22,599 bases of DNA, taken from a virus. This document shows positions 1-6,785 of this stretch, piece after piece. The notes beneath the pieces are model-generated. The model made no database searches and was not told where the DNA came from. It saw nothing but the letters and a program-made list of their open reading frames with translations. Every line of letters begins with the position of its first letter. Position 1 is the stretch's first letter. A program made the translations under genes and the position numbers. Location: the IMG/VR virus record IMGVR_UViG_3300020438_000302, positions 1 to 22,599 of that record, one strand, 5' to 3'.

Positions 1-763
1 CTTCAAAGTCCTCATCATTCATTATGTTTTGATATGCACCGATACCTATACCAACACCAAGTGCAGCTCTACCAAGCCCAGTACCACCTAGAACCTTTCC
101 TAAGTTTAGGATACCACCACCAACCAATTTCAAAATACCTACAAAACTTTTGATCGTACCTAGAGGATTTGTTAGGAATGATAGTCCAGCTAATGCTATT
201 GCTGCTGCTCCTAACAATCCACCTGCACCTGTGATCCTTTCCATCAAGGTCTTATCTTGTCCGAATGCTTTATCCCAGTTCGTTGTGATCCACGTGTATA
301 GCCACGTCAACTTGTCTCTGATCCATACAAACATATTCTTGAAAAGAGTCAGTGTTTTGATTATTCTCTCTCGGTTCTCTGGTTTTGATAACCAATCTAA
401 TGCAGCATAAGTGATAAGTCCCTTGAAAAACTTCCATAAACGTCCTAGGAACCCTAGACCACCCTTTGCAATATTCTTTATTACATTACCTGCACCATCA
501 CCAGGTGTTTGTGATTCTATTCTTGCTTCTCTTTGTCTATCTGCTAATAACTTTGCACGATCCTTTGCATCTTTTGCTTGCTTTAACTGTTGTCTTTTCA
601 GTCCAGTCAATCCAACAGCAATACTATTAACTGTAGCACCTAGGGAATTAATTGCCTTAATGGTCGTAGAAAATTGTGTGCCAGCGACAGTCTTACTACC
701 AACAGTGATCTTAGTCTCACCCTTTGGTGGAGTTACATATTTGTAGAATCTTACAGTAGCCAT
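1..763 (-). CDS. Virion structural protein, N-terminal part (cut by window edge), paralogue of the 770-aa neighbour
   Basis: The open frame runs from an ATG at 763 to the window edge, about 254 codons, and its C-terminus lies outside. The start overlaps the stop of the upstream 770-aa gene as TAATG, which implies translational coupling. The N-terminal ~140 residues resemble those of that neighbour: both begin MAT, both have a DRQRE-(S/A)-(K/R)-IE motif (here residues 75-83), and both have an L-(N/D)-W-(M/L)-S-x-P-x-N motif (here 122-130). A charged, probably coiled-coil stretch around residues 55-85 is followed by Gly/Ala-rich hydrophobic segments. The protein is inferred to be a tail or baseplate-associated structural protein because it sits in the gp26/gp4/gp54-like block. 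The exact role is unknown, and a peptidase domain cannot be confirmed or excluded in the missing part. Confidence 0.75.
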   Translation of the reverse strand, partial: MATVRFYKYVTPPKGETKITVGSKTVAGTQFSTTIKAINSLGATVNSIAVGLTGLKRQQLKQAKDAKDRAKLLADRQREARIESQTPGDGAGNVIKNIAKGGLGFLGRLWKFFKGLITYAALDWLSKPENRERIIKTLTLFKNMFVWIRDKLTWLYTWITTNWDKAFGQDKTLMERITGAGGLLGAAAIALAGLSFLTNPLGTIKSFVGILKLVGGGILNLGKVLGGTGLGRAALGVGIGIGAYQNIMNDEDFE

Positions 764-3075
764 TAGATGTCTTTAACTGGTCTATTAACTGGAACGACTT
801 GATCACCACCACCAGTCTGGATAAAGTCACGTAACACTGGTTGTACAATGAATAATGTATTTGTAACGTCACCTCTGAGCTGTGCTGAGCTCTCTGCTTC
901 GGAACGCTGCTTCAATTCACTATTTAGTTTACCTCCTTTACCAGTACCACCTACAACATAATCAGATACTGGTTCTAATCTACCTGTGAAAGGAGACTCT
1001 TTACCATACTTAGTTAATGGATCAAAGATAGACGGACCTCCATAACCCACATCTTTAGGATTAGTGGAAGTCTCCCAGTGAAGGTGAGGTCCTGTAGATC
1101 TTCCTGAGTTACCTGCTTCACCCACCACTTGACCTGCTCTTAACTTTTGTCCGTCCTTCAACTTAGACATCTTATCCATATGTGCATAGAACTGTCCTAT
1201 GCCATCCCTTGTTGTAAATGCTATGTAATTACCATATCCTTTATCGTATCCAACATTCTGTACTACGCCATCCATAAAACTATGCAACTTCTCACCTATT
1301 TCAGTAGCAATATCAACTCCCTTGTGGATCTTACCCCACCTCATTGTCATTGCTTTAGAAGTAACTATATGATTAGTCATTTCAGCAGCAGCCGCGGCTG
1401 GGAATATTGAGAAATTGGATTTGGGTTGTATTCCTCCTTCACTTACTTTTTTAGACTGTAATTCCAGTAACTGCTTTTCAGCGTGTGGTATTAGAACTTC
1501 TTCCCAATGCTTAATCTTTTCATCAATGGTTGAACCAAGTGGATTCCAGTGTCCATTCCACATACCCATACCTGCTGCACCATTTGATGTCCTAGGAACG
1601 CCATCAACTCCAACACTTATCCACCTCTTATCTCCACCTTTCTCCTCTCTATCTTTTTTAAATTGGGCTAACTGCTCCTTCAATCGCTTAACGTCAAATG
1701 CTTCATTCTCTGTTTGTGCTTGTATTTTATCGTCACCAGTAGAAAAAATACGTTGGTACGTATTAACAGTACCACCTGCAAAATTAGCAATATTTGTGAT
1801 AAGACCACCCAGTATCTTCGAACCTGTGCTAATTAACCATATCAATGATTCAATTGCTTTTCCGACAGGTCCGTTGACAAGATAATCAGTATATCCTTTT
1901 ACAGCACTACTCATTAGAGGAGATATCTTTCTCCATACCATTTGTATGACTGGAACTACTGTCTTAATATATTCTGCTATTGTTTCTCTAAATGGTTCAA
2001 GGAATGCTTTAAAACCTGGTAAAAAGATACTCACAAAATAATCTTTTATAGGTTTGATTATAGGTGTTATAGCATCACCTATGAATGCACCAATCTTATC
2101 ACCTAAGAATCCACCAACTATATTACCGACTATAGGTGCAAAAGGTCCTAGTATTGGTGTTAAGAATGCTGTTAGTGCAACACCACCAATAGCAGCACCG
2201 ATACCACCACCTGCTGCCTTCTGTAAACTATCTCCCTGTGACATTCTTGTTCCAAATGAAACGAGACCACCAACAACAGATAATCCACCACCTTTCATAA
2301 ACCTACCTGCTTTCACTTTAGTCAAACGTTTCATACGAAGCATTCTCTTCGCACGTAGTTTCTTTGCTTTAATTTTGTTTATATTCTGGAGTCTTTGCTT
2401 CGCTATTTGTTTCTTAGTGAGTTGTTGAGTTGCTGAATTTTTAGTTGCATTCTTTCCATCTACACTAATTAACTTCCTAAGTCTATTCGCATCTCCTATT
2501 AACTTCCAAGGTTGTAGTATTCTATCTGCTAGGAAGAGTGCAGAAATACCACCAATTATCTTCAATGCTCCCATCACAGGAGAGTTTTCAGAGAATGCTT
2601 CTAATATCCAATTAACACCAGTTGATAATACTTTCCAAAACGTCTTCAACCATTTACCTATCCACGGTAATACAGTCTTAATGAGTTTTGTATTCTTTGG
2701 ATCGGACATCCAATTCAATGCAAGAAAACCAAGCAGCTTGGTACCAATCCAGATAAAGGGACTTAGAAGATTCTGTAAGAGTCCACCTGTCTTACGCAAA
2801 ACATTGTTACCCTTCTTATCTTCCCTATCCATCTCCTTCGACACATCTGCTTCTATCTTACTTTCTCTCTGCCTATCTCTAGTTAATTTTCTTTGGTCTT
2901 TCTGATCATCCAACCACTCCATCTTATCCATATGCATCTTTTGAATGATGCGTCCTAAATCTTCGACAACAAATCCAAGACGATTAATAGATGTCGTCAT
3001 TGAGGCTACAGGATCTGTGCGAACATCACCTGTGGTTTTCGCTGGTAAAAAAGATCTAATCTTTAATGTTGCCAT
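763..3075 (-). CDS. Virion structural protein with C-terminal M23 (LytM-type) peptidase domain
   Basis: This 770-aa protein carries a zinc metallopeptidase M23 domain at about residues 575-680. The ligand motifs are HKGVD (H584, D588) and GPHLHW (H664, H666), and a YAHM motif lies between them. M23 enzymes cut peptidoglycan cross-bridges, so the protein probably helps the tail open the cell wall. The N-terminal part has a charged coiled-coil-like region (about 50-90). The middle (about 265-370) is Gly/Ala-rich and hydrophobic, like tape-measure or membrane-interacting virion proteins. Residues 1-140 resemble the next gene downstream. The start overlaps the stop of the preceding frame as TAATG. 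Cyanomyoviruses commonly carry a large M23 structural protein next to gp26. The domain call is firm; the exact position in the virion is not known. Confidence 0.88.
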   Translation of the reverse strand: MATLKIRSFLPAKTTGDVRTDPVASMTTSINRLGFVVEDLGRIIQKMHMDKMEWLDDQKDQRKLTRDRQRESKIEADVSKEMDREDKKGNNVLRKTGGLLQNLLSPFIWIGTKLLGFLALNWMSDPKNTKLIKTVLPWIGKWLKTFWKVLSTGVNWILEAFSENSPVMGALKIIGGISALFLADRILQPWKLIGDANRLRKLISVDGKNATKNSATQQLTKKQIAKQRLQNINKIKAKKLRAKRMLRMKRLTKVKAGRFMKGGGLSVVGGLVSFGTRMSQGDSLQKAAGGGIGAAIGGVALTAFLTPILGPFAPIVGNIVGGFLGDKIGAFIGDAITPIIKPIKDYFVSIFLPGFKAFLEPFRETIAEYIKTVVPVIQMVWRKISPLMSSAVKGYTDYLVNGPVGKAIESLIWLISTGSKILGGLITNIANFAGGTVNTYQRIFSTGDDKIQAQTENEAFDVKRLKEQLAQFKKDREEKGGDKRWISVGVDGVPRTSNGAAGMGMWNGHWNPLGSTIDEKIKHWEEVLIPHAEKQLLELQSKKVSEGGIQPKSNFSIFPAAAAAEMTNHIVTSKAMTMRWGKIHKGVDIATEIGEKLHSFMDGVVQNVGYDKGYGNYIAFTTRDGIGQFYAHMDKMSKLKDGQKLRAGQVVGEAGNSGRSTGPHLHWETSTNPKDVGYGGPSIFDPLTKYGKESPFTGRLEPVSDYVVGGTGKGGKLNSELKQRSEAESSAQLRGDVTNTLFIVQPVLRDFIQTGGGDQVVPVNRPVKDI

Positions 3076-3275
3076 TATAGTTCTTGGCTTGTGCCCTGTG
3101 CTTGTTTCTGTCTCGCTTCTTCTTCACGAAGATATCTAATTAACAAGTTCACGTAAACATCCCTCTCCCAAGGCATCATATTCTCAAGTTCAGTTAAACT
3201 GTACTTGTGGTGTTGCATAAGGGCAAAGTTAACCTCATACAAGTTCAATAGAGAGTCGTGAGCTAGGGCTATTCG
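3075..3275 (-). CDS. gp51-like C-terminal extension of gp26, probably translated by -1 frameshift
   Basis: The frame is open for 66 codons from 3275 to a TAA at 3077-3075, and it overlaps the next start as TAATG. It lies in the -1 frame of gp26 and begins exactly at the slippery heptamer near the gp26 end. The predicted peptide contains SLLNLYEVNFAL, then SLTELENMMPWERD and a charged helix ending in a Q-rich tail. There is no ATG or GTG in this frame before codon 3218-3216, so independent initiation would give only 47 aa and lose the LNLYEV segment. A GAGG lies about 13 bases before that ATG and is the alternative. In T4, gene 51 (baseplate hub assembly) directly follows gene 26, and the position matches. 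A frameshifted product would be a 299-aa gp26 fusion, comparable to the lambda gpG/gpGT chaperones. Confidence 0.7.
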   Translation of the reverse strand, partial: RIALAHDSLLNLYEVNFALMQHHKYSLTELENMMPWERDVYVNLLIRYLREEEARQKQAQGTSQEL

Positions 3276-3973
3276 AAAAAAGCTGCTAGTCCTTCTAATG
3301 TCACAGTGCTTTTGACTTCAGTCTTTGGATTAAATACCTCGATCTCGTGAGATAACTTAGGCATAGTTTCAAAGAACTTTTGAACATCAGCAAACTGTTT
3401 AGAGTTCATACCTTCAAAGAAAGAAACTAATTCTGCTTTCTTATAGTCCTTGGCTTCGTGTAGTTCATCACCTTCAGCGATAGTATCAGTACAATCTGCT
3501 GCTAGTTTGAATACATCATCGATACCAGGTTCATCTGTCAAATTATTCTTAACGAAAGAATCCAATGAAGGATACTTCATAGTAAGAGTAACTTCGTCAG
3601 TCAGTACGATCTTATTAGAATGGTCTTTAGGGATTTGAATCTGAACATCATCTAAGTTCACTTCAACATCGACCGTTGTTTTTTCATCATCTGGGCAAGT
3701 GATTTTAAATTCACTCACTTCTCCAACAGACTTACCACGTATCTTCAAGAATAAAAATTCAATATCAAAAGTAGTTAATGTATTAACGTTTTTAATATTG
3801 GTGCAGTTTTTGATGATCTCTTTGACTGCTTTAATCATTTCTTTCTGGTTCTGAGATTCCATTGCTACGTATAGCAATTTCTCTTCACGAACTAGGAAAG
3901 GTCGATAAGTGACTTTTTGTCCAAATGGAAGTACGCATTCGTAATCTGGAATGCTAAGGGTTGGTAAAGGCAT
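3269..3973 (-). CDS. 26: gp26-like baseplate hub / tail assembly protein
   Basis: This 234-aa protein resembles the T4 baseplate protein family that contains gp26 (T4 gp26 is about 208 aa). The N-terminus has the typical form of a short peptide that reads 'PLPTLSIPDYECVLP', followed by a region of basic and acidic helices. A TFDIEFLFLKIRGKSVGE-like segment at about residues 68-85 is characteristic of the family. T4 gp26 is required for assembly of the baseplate hub. The stop is immediately preceded by a T_TTT_TTC slippery sequence that leads into a downstream -1 frame, so the gene probably makes both a short and a long form. A late-promoter-like CTAAATAG lies about 30 bases upstream of the start. 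No clear Shine-Dalgarno sequence precedes the ATG. Confidence 0.85.
   Translation of the reverse strand: MPLPTLSIPDYECVLPFGQKVTYRPFLVREEKLLYVAMESQNQKEMIKAVKEIIKNCTNIKNVNTLTTFDIEFLFLKIRGKSVGEVSEFKITCPDDEKTTVDVEVNLDDVQIQIPKDHSNKIVLTDEVTLTMKYPSLDSFVKNNLTDEPGIDDVFKLAADCTDTIAEGDELHEAKDYKKAELVSFFEGMNSKQFADVQKFFETMPKLSHEIEVFNPKTEVKSTVTLEGLAAFFE
3275..3296 (-). other. Candidate programmed -1 ribosomal frameshift site (SD-like element plus T_TTT_TTC)
   Basis: On the minus strand, an AGAAGGA (3296-3290) is followed eight bases later by TTTTTTC (3281-3275). In the gp26 frame this reads T TTT TTC, a canonical X_XXY_YYZ slippery heptamer. A one-base slip back there enters the open frame that ends at 3075. 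Internal SD sequences placed about ten bases upstream of a slippery site stimulate frameshifting in bacterial genes such as dnaX. Without the slip, translation ends two codons later (GAA TAG). No strong downstream stem was recognised. Confidence 0.7.
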
Positions 3974-4001
3974 TTTGTAAGAGGATTACAATTCAGTATT
4001 A

Positions 4002-4009
4002 CTATTTAG
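4002..4009 (-). promoter_or_regulatory. Late-promoter-like motif CTAAATAG upstream of gp26
   Basis: The motif lies about 30 bases upstream of the gp26 start and contains the TAA stop codon of the preceding gene. It resembles the T4 late -10 element TATAAATA. The same 7-8-base word occurs in front of gp32 and of the 13594-13833 gene in the same stop-codon-overlapping position, which supports a functional role. Confidence 0.45.
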
Positions 4010-4725
4010 ATGCCAAACTGAGTGTTTGTATCAGTCCCAAGTCCTAACGCTTGGGCGACATCTAAATTCTCGGTTATAACTTTGTCATCAGTCCAGTCTT
4101 TAGGTTTCTGAACTTTAGTGGTGAACCTATATCTCTCAAAGTTAAAGAGCATATTCATTTTCAAGACTCCACCAGCATCATTTGCAAATTCTAGTCCACC
4201 CATATTAACTGGATAACATTTTGTGAATTGATAGATACCAACTGCCTTGTTCATACGTGAGAAATAATCTACACCACCGTGTTTTACGTGATTCAAATAG
4301 TTTGAACCTCTTTCCCACTTTCTAACGTATATATCAGTTGTATAATCATCATAGAAACCAACTCTATTCTCAGAGTCTGGTGCAATCTTCTGCATCCACT
4401 TTTCAAAGAAGTTTCTGTGCCAACCACTTTTAGTCATCATAAAACTTATAGTTAGTTGATTCTCTGTCTGACCTGTTGCATATTTCCTTCCTATTCCAAA
4501 ATTCTTGATGTCCCCTGTGGTGATGTTACGTGAAGGTATACTTACACCATCAGAAAAATAGTTCATATGATTATACCAGCTCTGCACATCCAACTCAAAA
4601 CCAGGTATGTAGTTAGTAATTGCAGGCAAACCGAACTCTACTGAGTATAGATTACCTAGAGTAGGTTCACTATAACCGCCACCTGCGATGTCTTTAAAGA
4701 CTGTAAATGAATTTGGAGCTGCCAT
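4006..4725 (-). CDS. Tail-tube-fold baseplate protein, gp54-like (baseplate-tail tube initiator)
   Basis: This 239-aa protein has the pattern of the myoviral tail tube / tube initiator family. An early YSVEFGLP strand is followed by 'NYFSDGVSIPSRNITTG', then a GRKYATGQTENQLTISF strand-rich segment. Next come RNFFEKWMQKI and a 'YDDYTTDIYV' segment, and finally a YQFTKCYPVNMGGLEF strand. It lies between gp26 and gp4 and opposite gp48, and in T4 gp48 and gp54 together cap the baseplate and start the tube. The gp54 assignment rests on fold-like pattern and context. It is shorter than T4 gp54 (about 320 aa), so another tube-like baseplate protein remains possible. The start overlaps the upstream stop as TAATG. 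Confidence 0.6.
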   Translation of the reverse strand: MAAPNSFTVFKDIAGGGYSEPTLGNLYSVEFGLPAITNYIPGFELDVQSWYNHMNYFSDGVSIPSRNITTGDIKNFGIGRKYATGQTENQLTISFMMTKSGWHRNFFEKWMQKIAPDSENRVGFYDDYTTDIYVRKWERGSNYLNHVKHGGVDYFSRMNKAVGIYQFTKCYPVNMGGLEFANDAGGVLKMNMLFNFERYRFTTKVQKPKDWTDDKVITENLDVAQALGLGTDTNTQFGI

Positions 4726-5177
4726 TATAGGTAATTTTTGTATACGATATTACTGGGGAGTGGTATGTTGACCCCATTGATAGTAGAAATCCATTCTTCT
4801 GTAGGAAGATAACCTATATCATCCCACTCCGCTTCTGGAATCTTATAAACTGGACTTAATATTTGACTACGAAGGTATTTATGTATGGTTTGAGGTGGTG
4901 ATTCTAAACTAAACCCTATCCTTCGTGCTGCTGGTTGCAAATAATGTACATTTGAACCCCAAAAATGATGTGTATCTTCACCAAACACATACACCATAGG
5001 ATATTTATCCCAAAACCTCATCTTTTCTCCAAACTTAGCATTATACTTGAATGTTATAGCAGTTGTTGGTATAGGACCGTCAGCACCTTCTAGAGCCCAG
5101 AACATTTGATTTCTCCACCAAACGTTAGCGTGTGCTTTACCACCACCCAGTTCTTTTATGTCCTCGAATAGACTCAT
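4725..5177 (-). CDS. Conserved phage protein of unknown function in the baseplate/head-completion block
   Basis: This 150-aa protein is rich in aromatic residues. It has a 'ANVWWRNQMFWAL' segment near residues 17-30, a KYNAKFGEKMRFWDKYPMVY stretch, and a 'FWGSNVHYLQP' motif near residues 70-82. Small tail or baseplate proteins of other myophages carry a similar pattern (a strand ending in a G-x-N-x-HYL motif), but no function can be assigned from the sequence. It overlaps gp4 upstream by ATGA and the gp54-like gene downstream by TAATG, so it belongs to a tightly coupled late structural operon. A virion or tail-assembly role is the most likely inference. Confidence 0.7.
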   Translation of the reverse strand: MSLFEDIKELGGGKAHANVWWRNQMFWALEGADGPIPTTAITFKYNAKFGEKMRFWDKYPMVYVFGEDTHHFWGSNVHYLQPAARRIGFSLESPPQTIHKYLRSQILSPVYKIPEAEWDDIGYLPTEEWISTINGVNIPLPSNIVYKNYL

Positions 5178-5614
5178 ACCTTTAACTCGTGTTCAGTTAA
5201 TATCACAAATTCCCATTTTCTGTCCTTACAATATTCTGATGCTGCTTTCCACTTCGCTTGATTCACACCCCAAGTAGCAATCTCTGTCAAAAGTTTTTTC
5301 GTCTTACGTCCTGGTTTAGGTGCTTTAGTTTGAGCAAACGGTTTGACCTCGATGAGTCTCTTAGATATCTGTCCATTCGTGTTTCTTGACTTGACATAAA
5401 AGTCTGGAAAGTAACGATGTACACGACGATCCAAAGGACTACGATAGGGTATAACAATCTCCTCACTTCCCCACTCCAAAACGTTTAAATTACAGTCACA
5501 CCATAGCATAAATTTCTTTTCCCACGAAGATCTATAAATAATGTTACTAGGATCCCCTTTATACTTGCCAGGATTACGTGGTTTGAACCTTCCTTGTTTA
5601 GTTTTATAAGGCAT
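5174..5614 (-). CDS. 4: gp4-like head completion protein with PD-ExK nuclease-type motif
   Basis: This 146-aa protein matches T4 gp4 in length (about 150 aa) and in the hallmark segments KYKGDPSNIIYRSSWEKKF (residues 17-35), 'SEEIVIPYRSP' (50-60) and RYFPDFYV (67-74). T4 gp4 acts after DNA packaging to make heads competent for tail joining. E32, P70-D71 and E89-V-K91 form the layout of a PD-(D/E)XK nuclease core like that of TnsA and other restriction-type folds, so a nuclease-derived role is plausible. The start codon is separated from the divergent gp48 start by only one base. Its promoter must therefore lie inside gp48; an AGATAAATAG at 5935-5944 is a candidate. Confidence 0.88.
   Translation of the reverse strand: MPYKTKQGRFKPRNPGKYKGDPSNIIYRSSWEKKFMLWCDCNLNVLEWGSEEIVIPYRSPLDRRVHRYFPDFYVKSRNTNGQISKRLIEVKPFAQTKAPKPGRKTKKLLTEIATWGVNQAKWKAASEYCKDRKWEFVILTEHELKV
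5532..5540 (+). promoter_or_regulatory. T4-type late promoter CTATAAATA for gp48-gp53
   Basis: This is an exact T4 late -10 element (TATAAATA preceded by C) on the plus strand, 75 bases upstream of the gp48 start and embedded in the gp4 coding region. It is the only exact match noticed in the window, and it is oriented toward the only plus-strand operon. Confidence 0.7.
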
Positions 5615-5615
5615 A

Positions 5616-6785
5616 ATGGCACTTTCAGATTTTATACAAACAGCATTAAAAGCATCTTTAGATGGTCAATCTACTGGTGATATCGATGTAAATATGGGTT
5701 CAGGCGGTACAGCACCGCTTGTTTATCCAAGGGAATTACCTGCTCAAGTAGGAAAGTCCAAGGATAATATCAGAGAAGATGATACTGTAGATACCCAATA
5801 CATTGATTACTTACGTATTCAAATATTCAAAACTCAAGGTGCAGGTGGTGCTAACCCCTATACTTGGGTCGGAGATGGTGCGTCAGGAACTCAACCATTT
5901 CAAGGTAGATCAGAACAGAATAACTTATTCAAATCTATTTATCTTTACCTCCCTCCTAATTTAAACGAACAGTATGGTGCCAACTATGAAACTACAACTT
6001 TAGGTGCAGCAGGTGCAGGTTTAGCAGGTGAAGCATCTAAGTTAGCTCAGGGTGGAAGCGTTACTATTGAAGATGCAACTGATACACTACAGAAGATGGC
6101 AGGTACTGCTAAACCACAGTTCTTAATGAACGCAGCAGCAACAGCATTAGGTGCAGTTAATTCAGCAGTTGGTTCTGATGGAAGTATAAGTGGTGATGAA
6201 TTGAGTGCTATAACAACGAAGAAAATATTTAACCCATATCAAGAAGTAACATTCAGAGGTGTACAGTATAGATCACATAACTTTACCTTCAAGATGGCAC
6301 CACGTAACATCAAGGAAGCACAAGAGTGTTATCGTATTGTGTCCACACTAAGAGAAAGAATGCTACCAACATATTCTGCTGGTACTAAGGATGAATTTCC
6401 TGGCAGTGCTGGTAACTTCGTAGGTTCAGGTGTTGGAAGTATCGGAGGTGCTAGGTACCTTAATATTCCAGACATCTTTAGACTTGCAATCGTGAGAGTA
6501 GAAGCAACTGAGACTGAGGAAGGTAACTTCAGTGCAATCAGACCTGCTGGTATTTCAAAATTAGTAAGATATCCAACCAAGTTGGTTCTATCTGACCTCA
6601 AGATTGATGCTGCTGGTGATGGTCAAGGATACATATCATTAAAGAACCTAGCAGATACTTTCCACGATTACGGTCCTGTGTCTATGAATCTTGAACTTAC
6701 ATTTAAAGAGACTCAGTTTGTTACACGTGAAATGGTTCAAGACAAACCACAAGTCTTCACACAAGGTCCTTCAACTAACGCATAA
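5616..6785 (+). CDS. 48: gp48-like baseplate tail tube cap protein
   Basis: This 389-aa protein is close to T4 gp48 in length (about 364 aa). The N-terminal part includes a TQYIDYLRIQIFK strand and an Ala/Gly-rich central stretch (about 125-180). The C-terminal half holds the recognisable 'GVQYRSHNFTFKMAPRN' segment followed by KEAQECYRIVSTLRERMLP, which is typical of the gp48/gp54 tail-tube-fold family. gp48 sits on the baseplate hub and primes tail tube polymerisation. A TAAGG six bases before the ATG is a good ribosome binding site. The stop overlaps the gp53 start as TAATG. A T4-type late promoter lies 75 bases upstream. The strand is opposite to the rest of the structural genes in the window. 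Confidence 0.82.
   Translation: MALSDFIQTALKASLDGQSTGDIDVNMGSGGTAPLVYPRELPAQVGKSKDNIREDDTVDTQYIDYLRIQIFKTQGAGGANPYTWVGDGASGTQPFQGRSEQNNLFKSIYLYLPPNLNEQYGANYETTTLGAAGAGLAGEASKLAQGGSVTIEDATDTLQKMAGTAKPQFLMNAAATALGAVNSAVGSDGSISGDELSAITTKKIFNPYQEVTFRGVQYRSHNFTFKMAPRNIKEAQECYRIVSTLRERMLPTYSAGTKDEFPGSAGNFVGSGVGSIGGARYLNIPDIFRLAIVRVEATETEEGNFSAIRPAGISKLVRYPTKLVLSDLKIDAAGDGQGYISLKNLADTFHDYGPVSMNLELTFKETQFVTREMVQDKPQVFTQGPSTNA
5935..5944 (-). promoter_or_regulatory. Late-promoter-like AGATAAATAG, candidate for the gp4 operon
   Basis: GATAAATA matches the T4 late -10 in seven of eight positions. It faces the gp4-leading minus-strand operon and lies inside gp48, about 320 bases from the gp4 start. A nearer, weaker TATAAAAT lies at about 5631-5638. 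Either could serve, because no intergenic space exists between gp4 and gp48. Confidence 0.3.

Noticed and set aside
150-746. Plus-strand open frames opposite the truncated structural gene
   Set aside because: Low-complexity antisense shadows with no ribosome binding site or family pattern; the minus frame is continuous and matches a paralogue.
920-927. CTAAATAG inside the M23 gene as promoter for the truncated structural gene
   Set aside because: Lies well inside coding sequence, about 157 bases from the start, and could occur by chance; not called as a feature.
1147-2905. Plus-strand frames opposite the M23 gene
   Set aside because: They mirror the coding frame, lack start signals, and the minus strand carries catalytic motifs.
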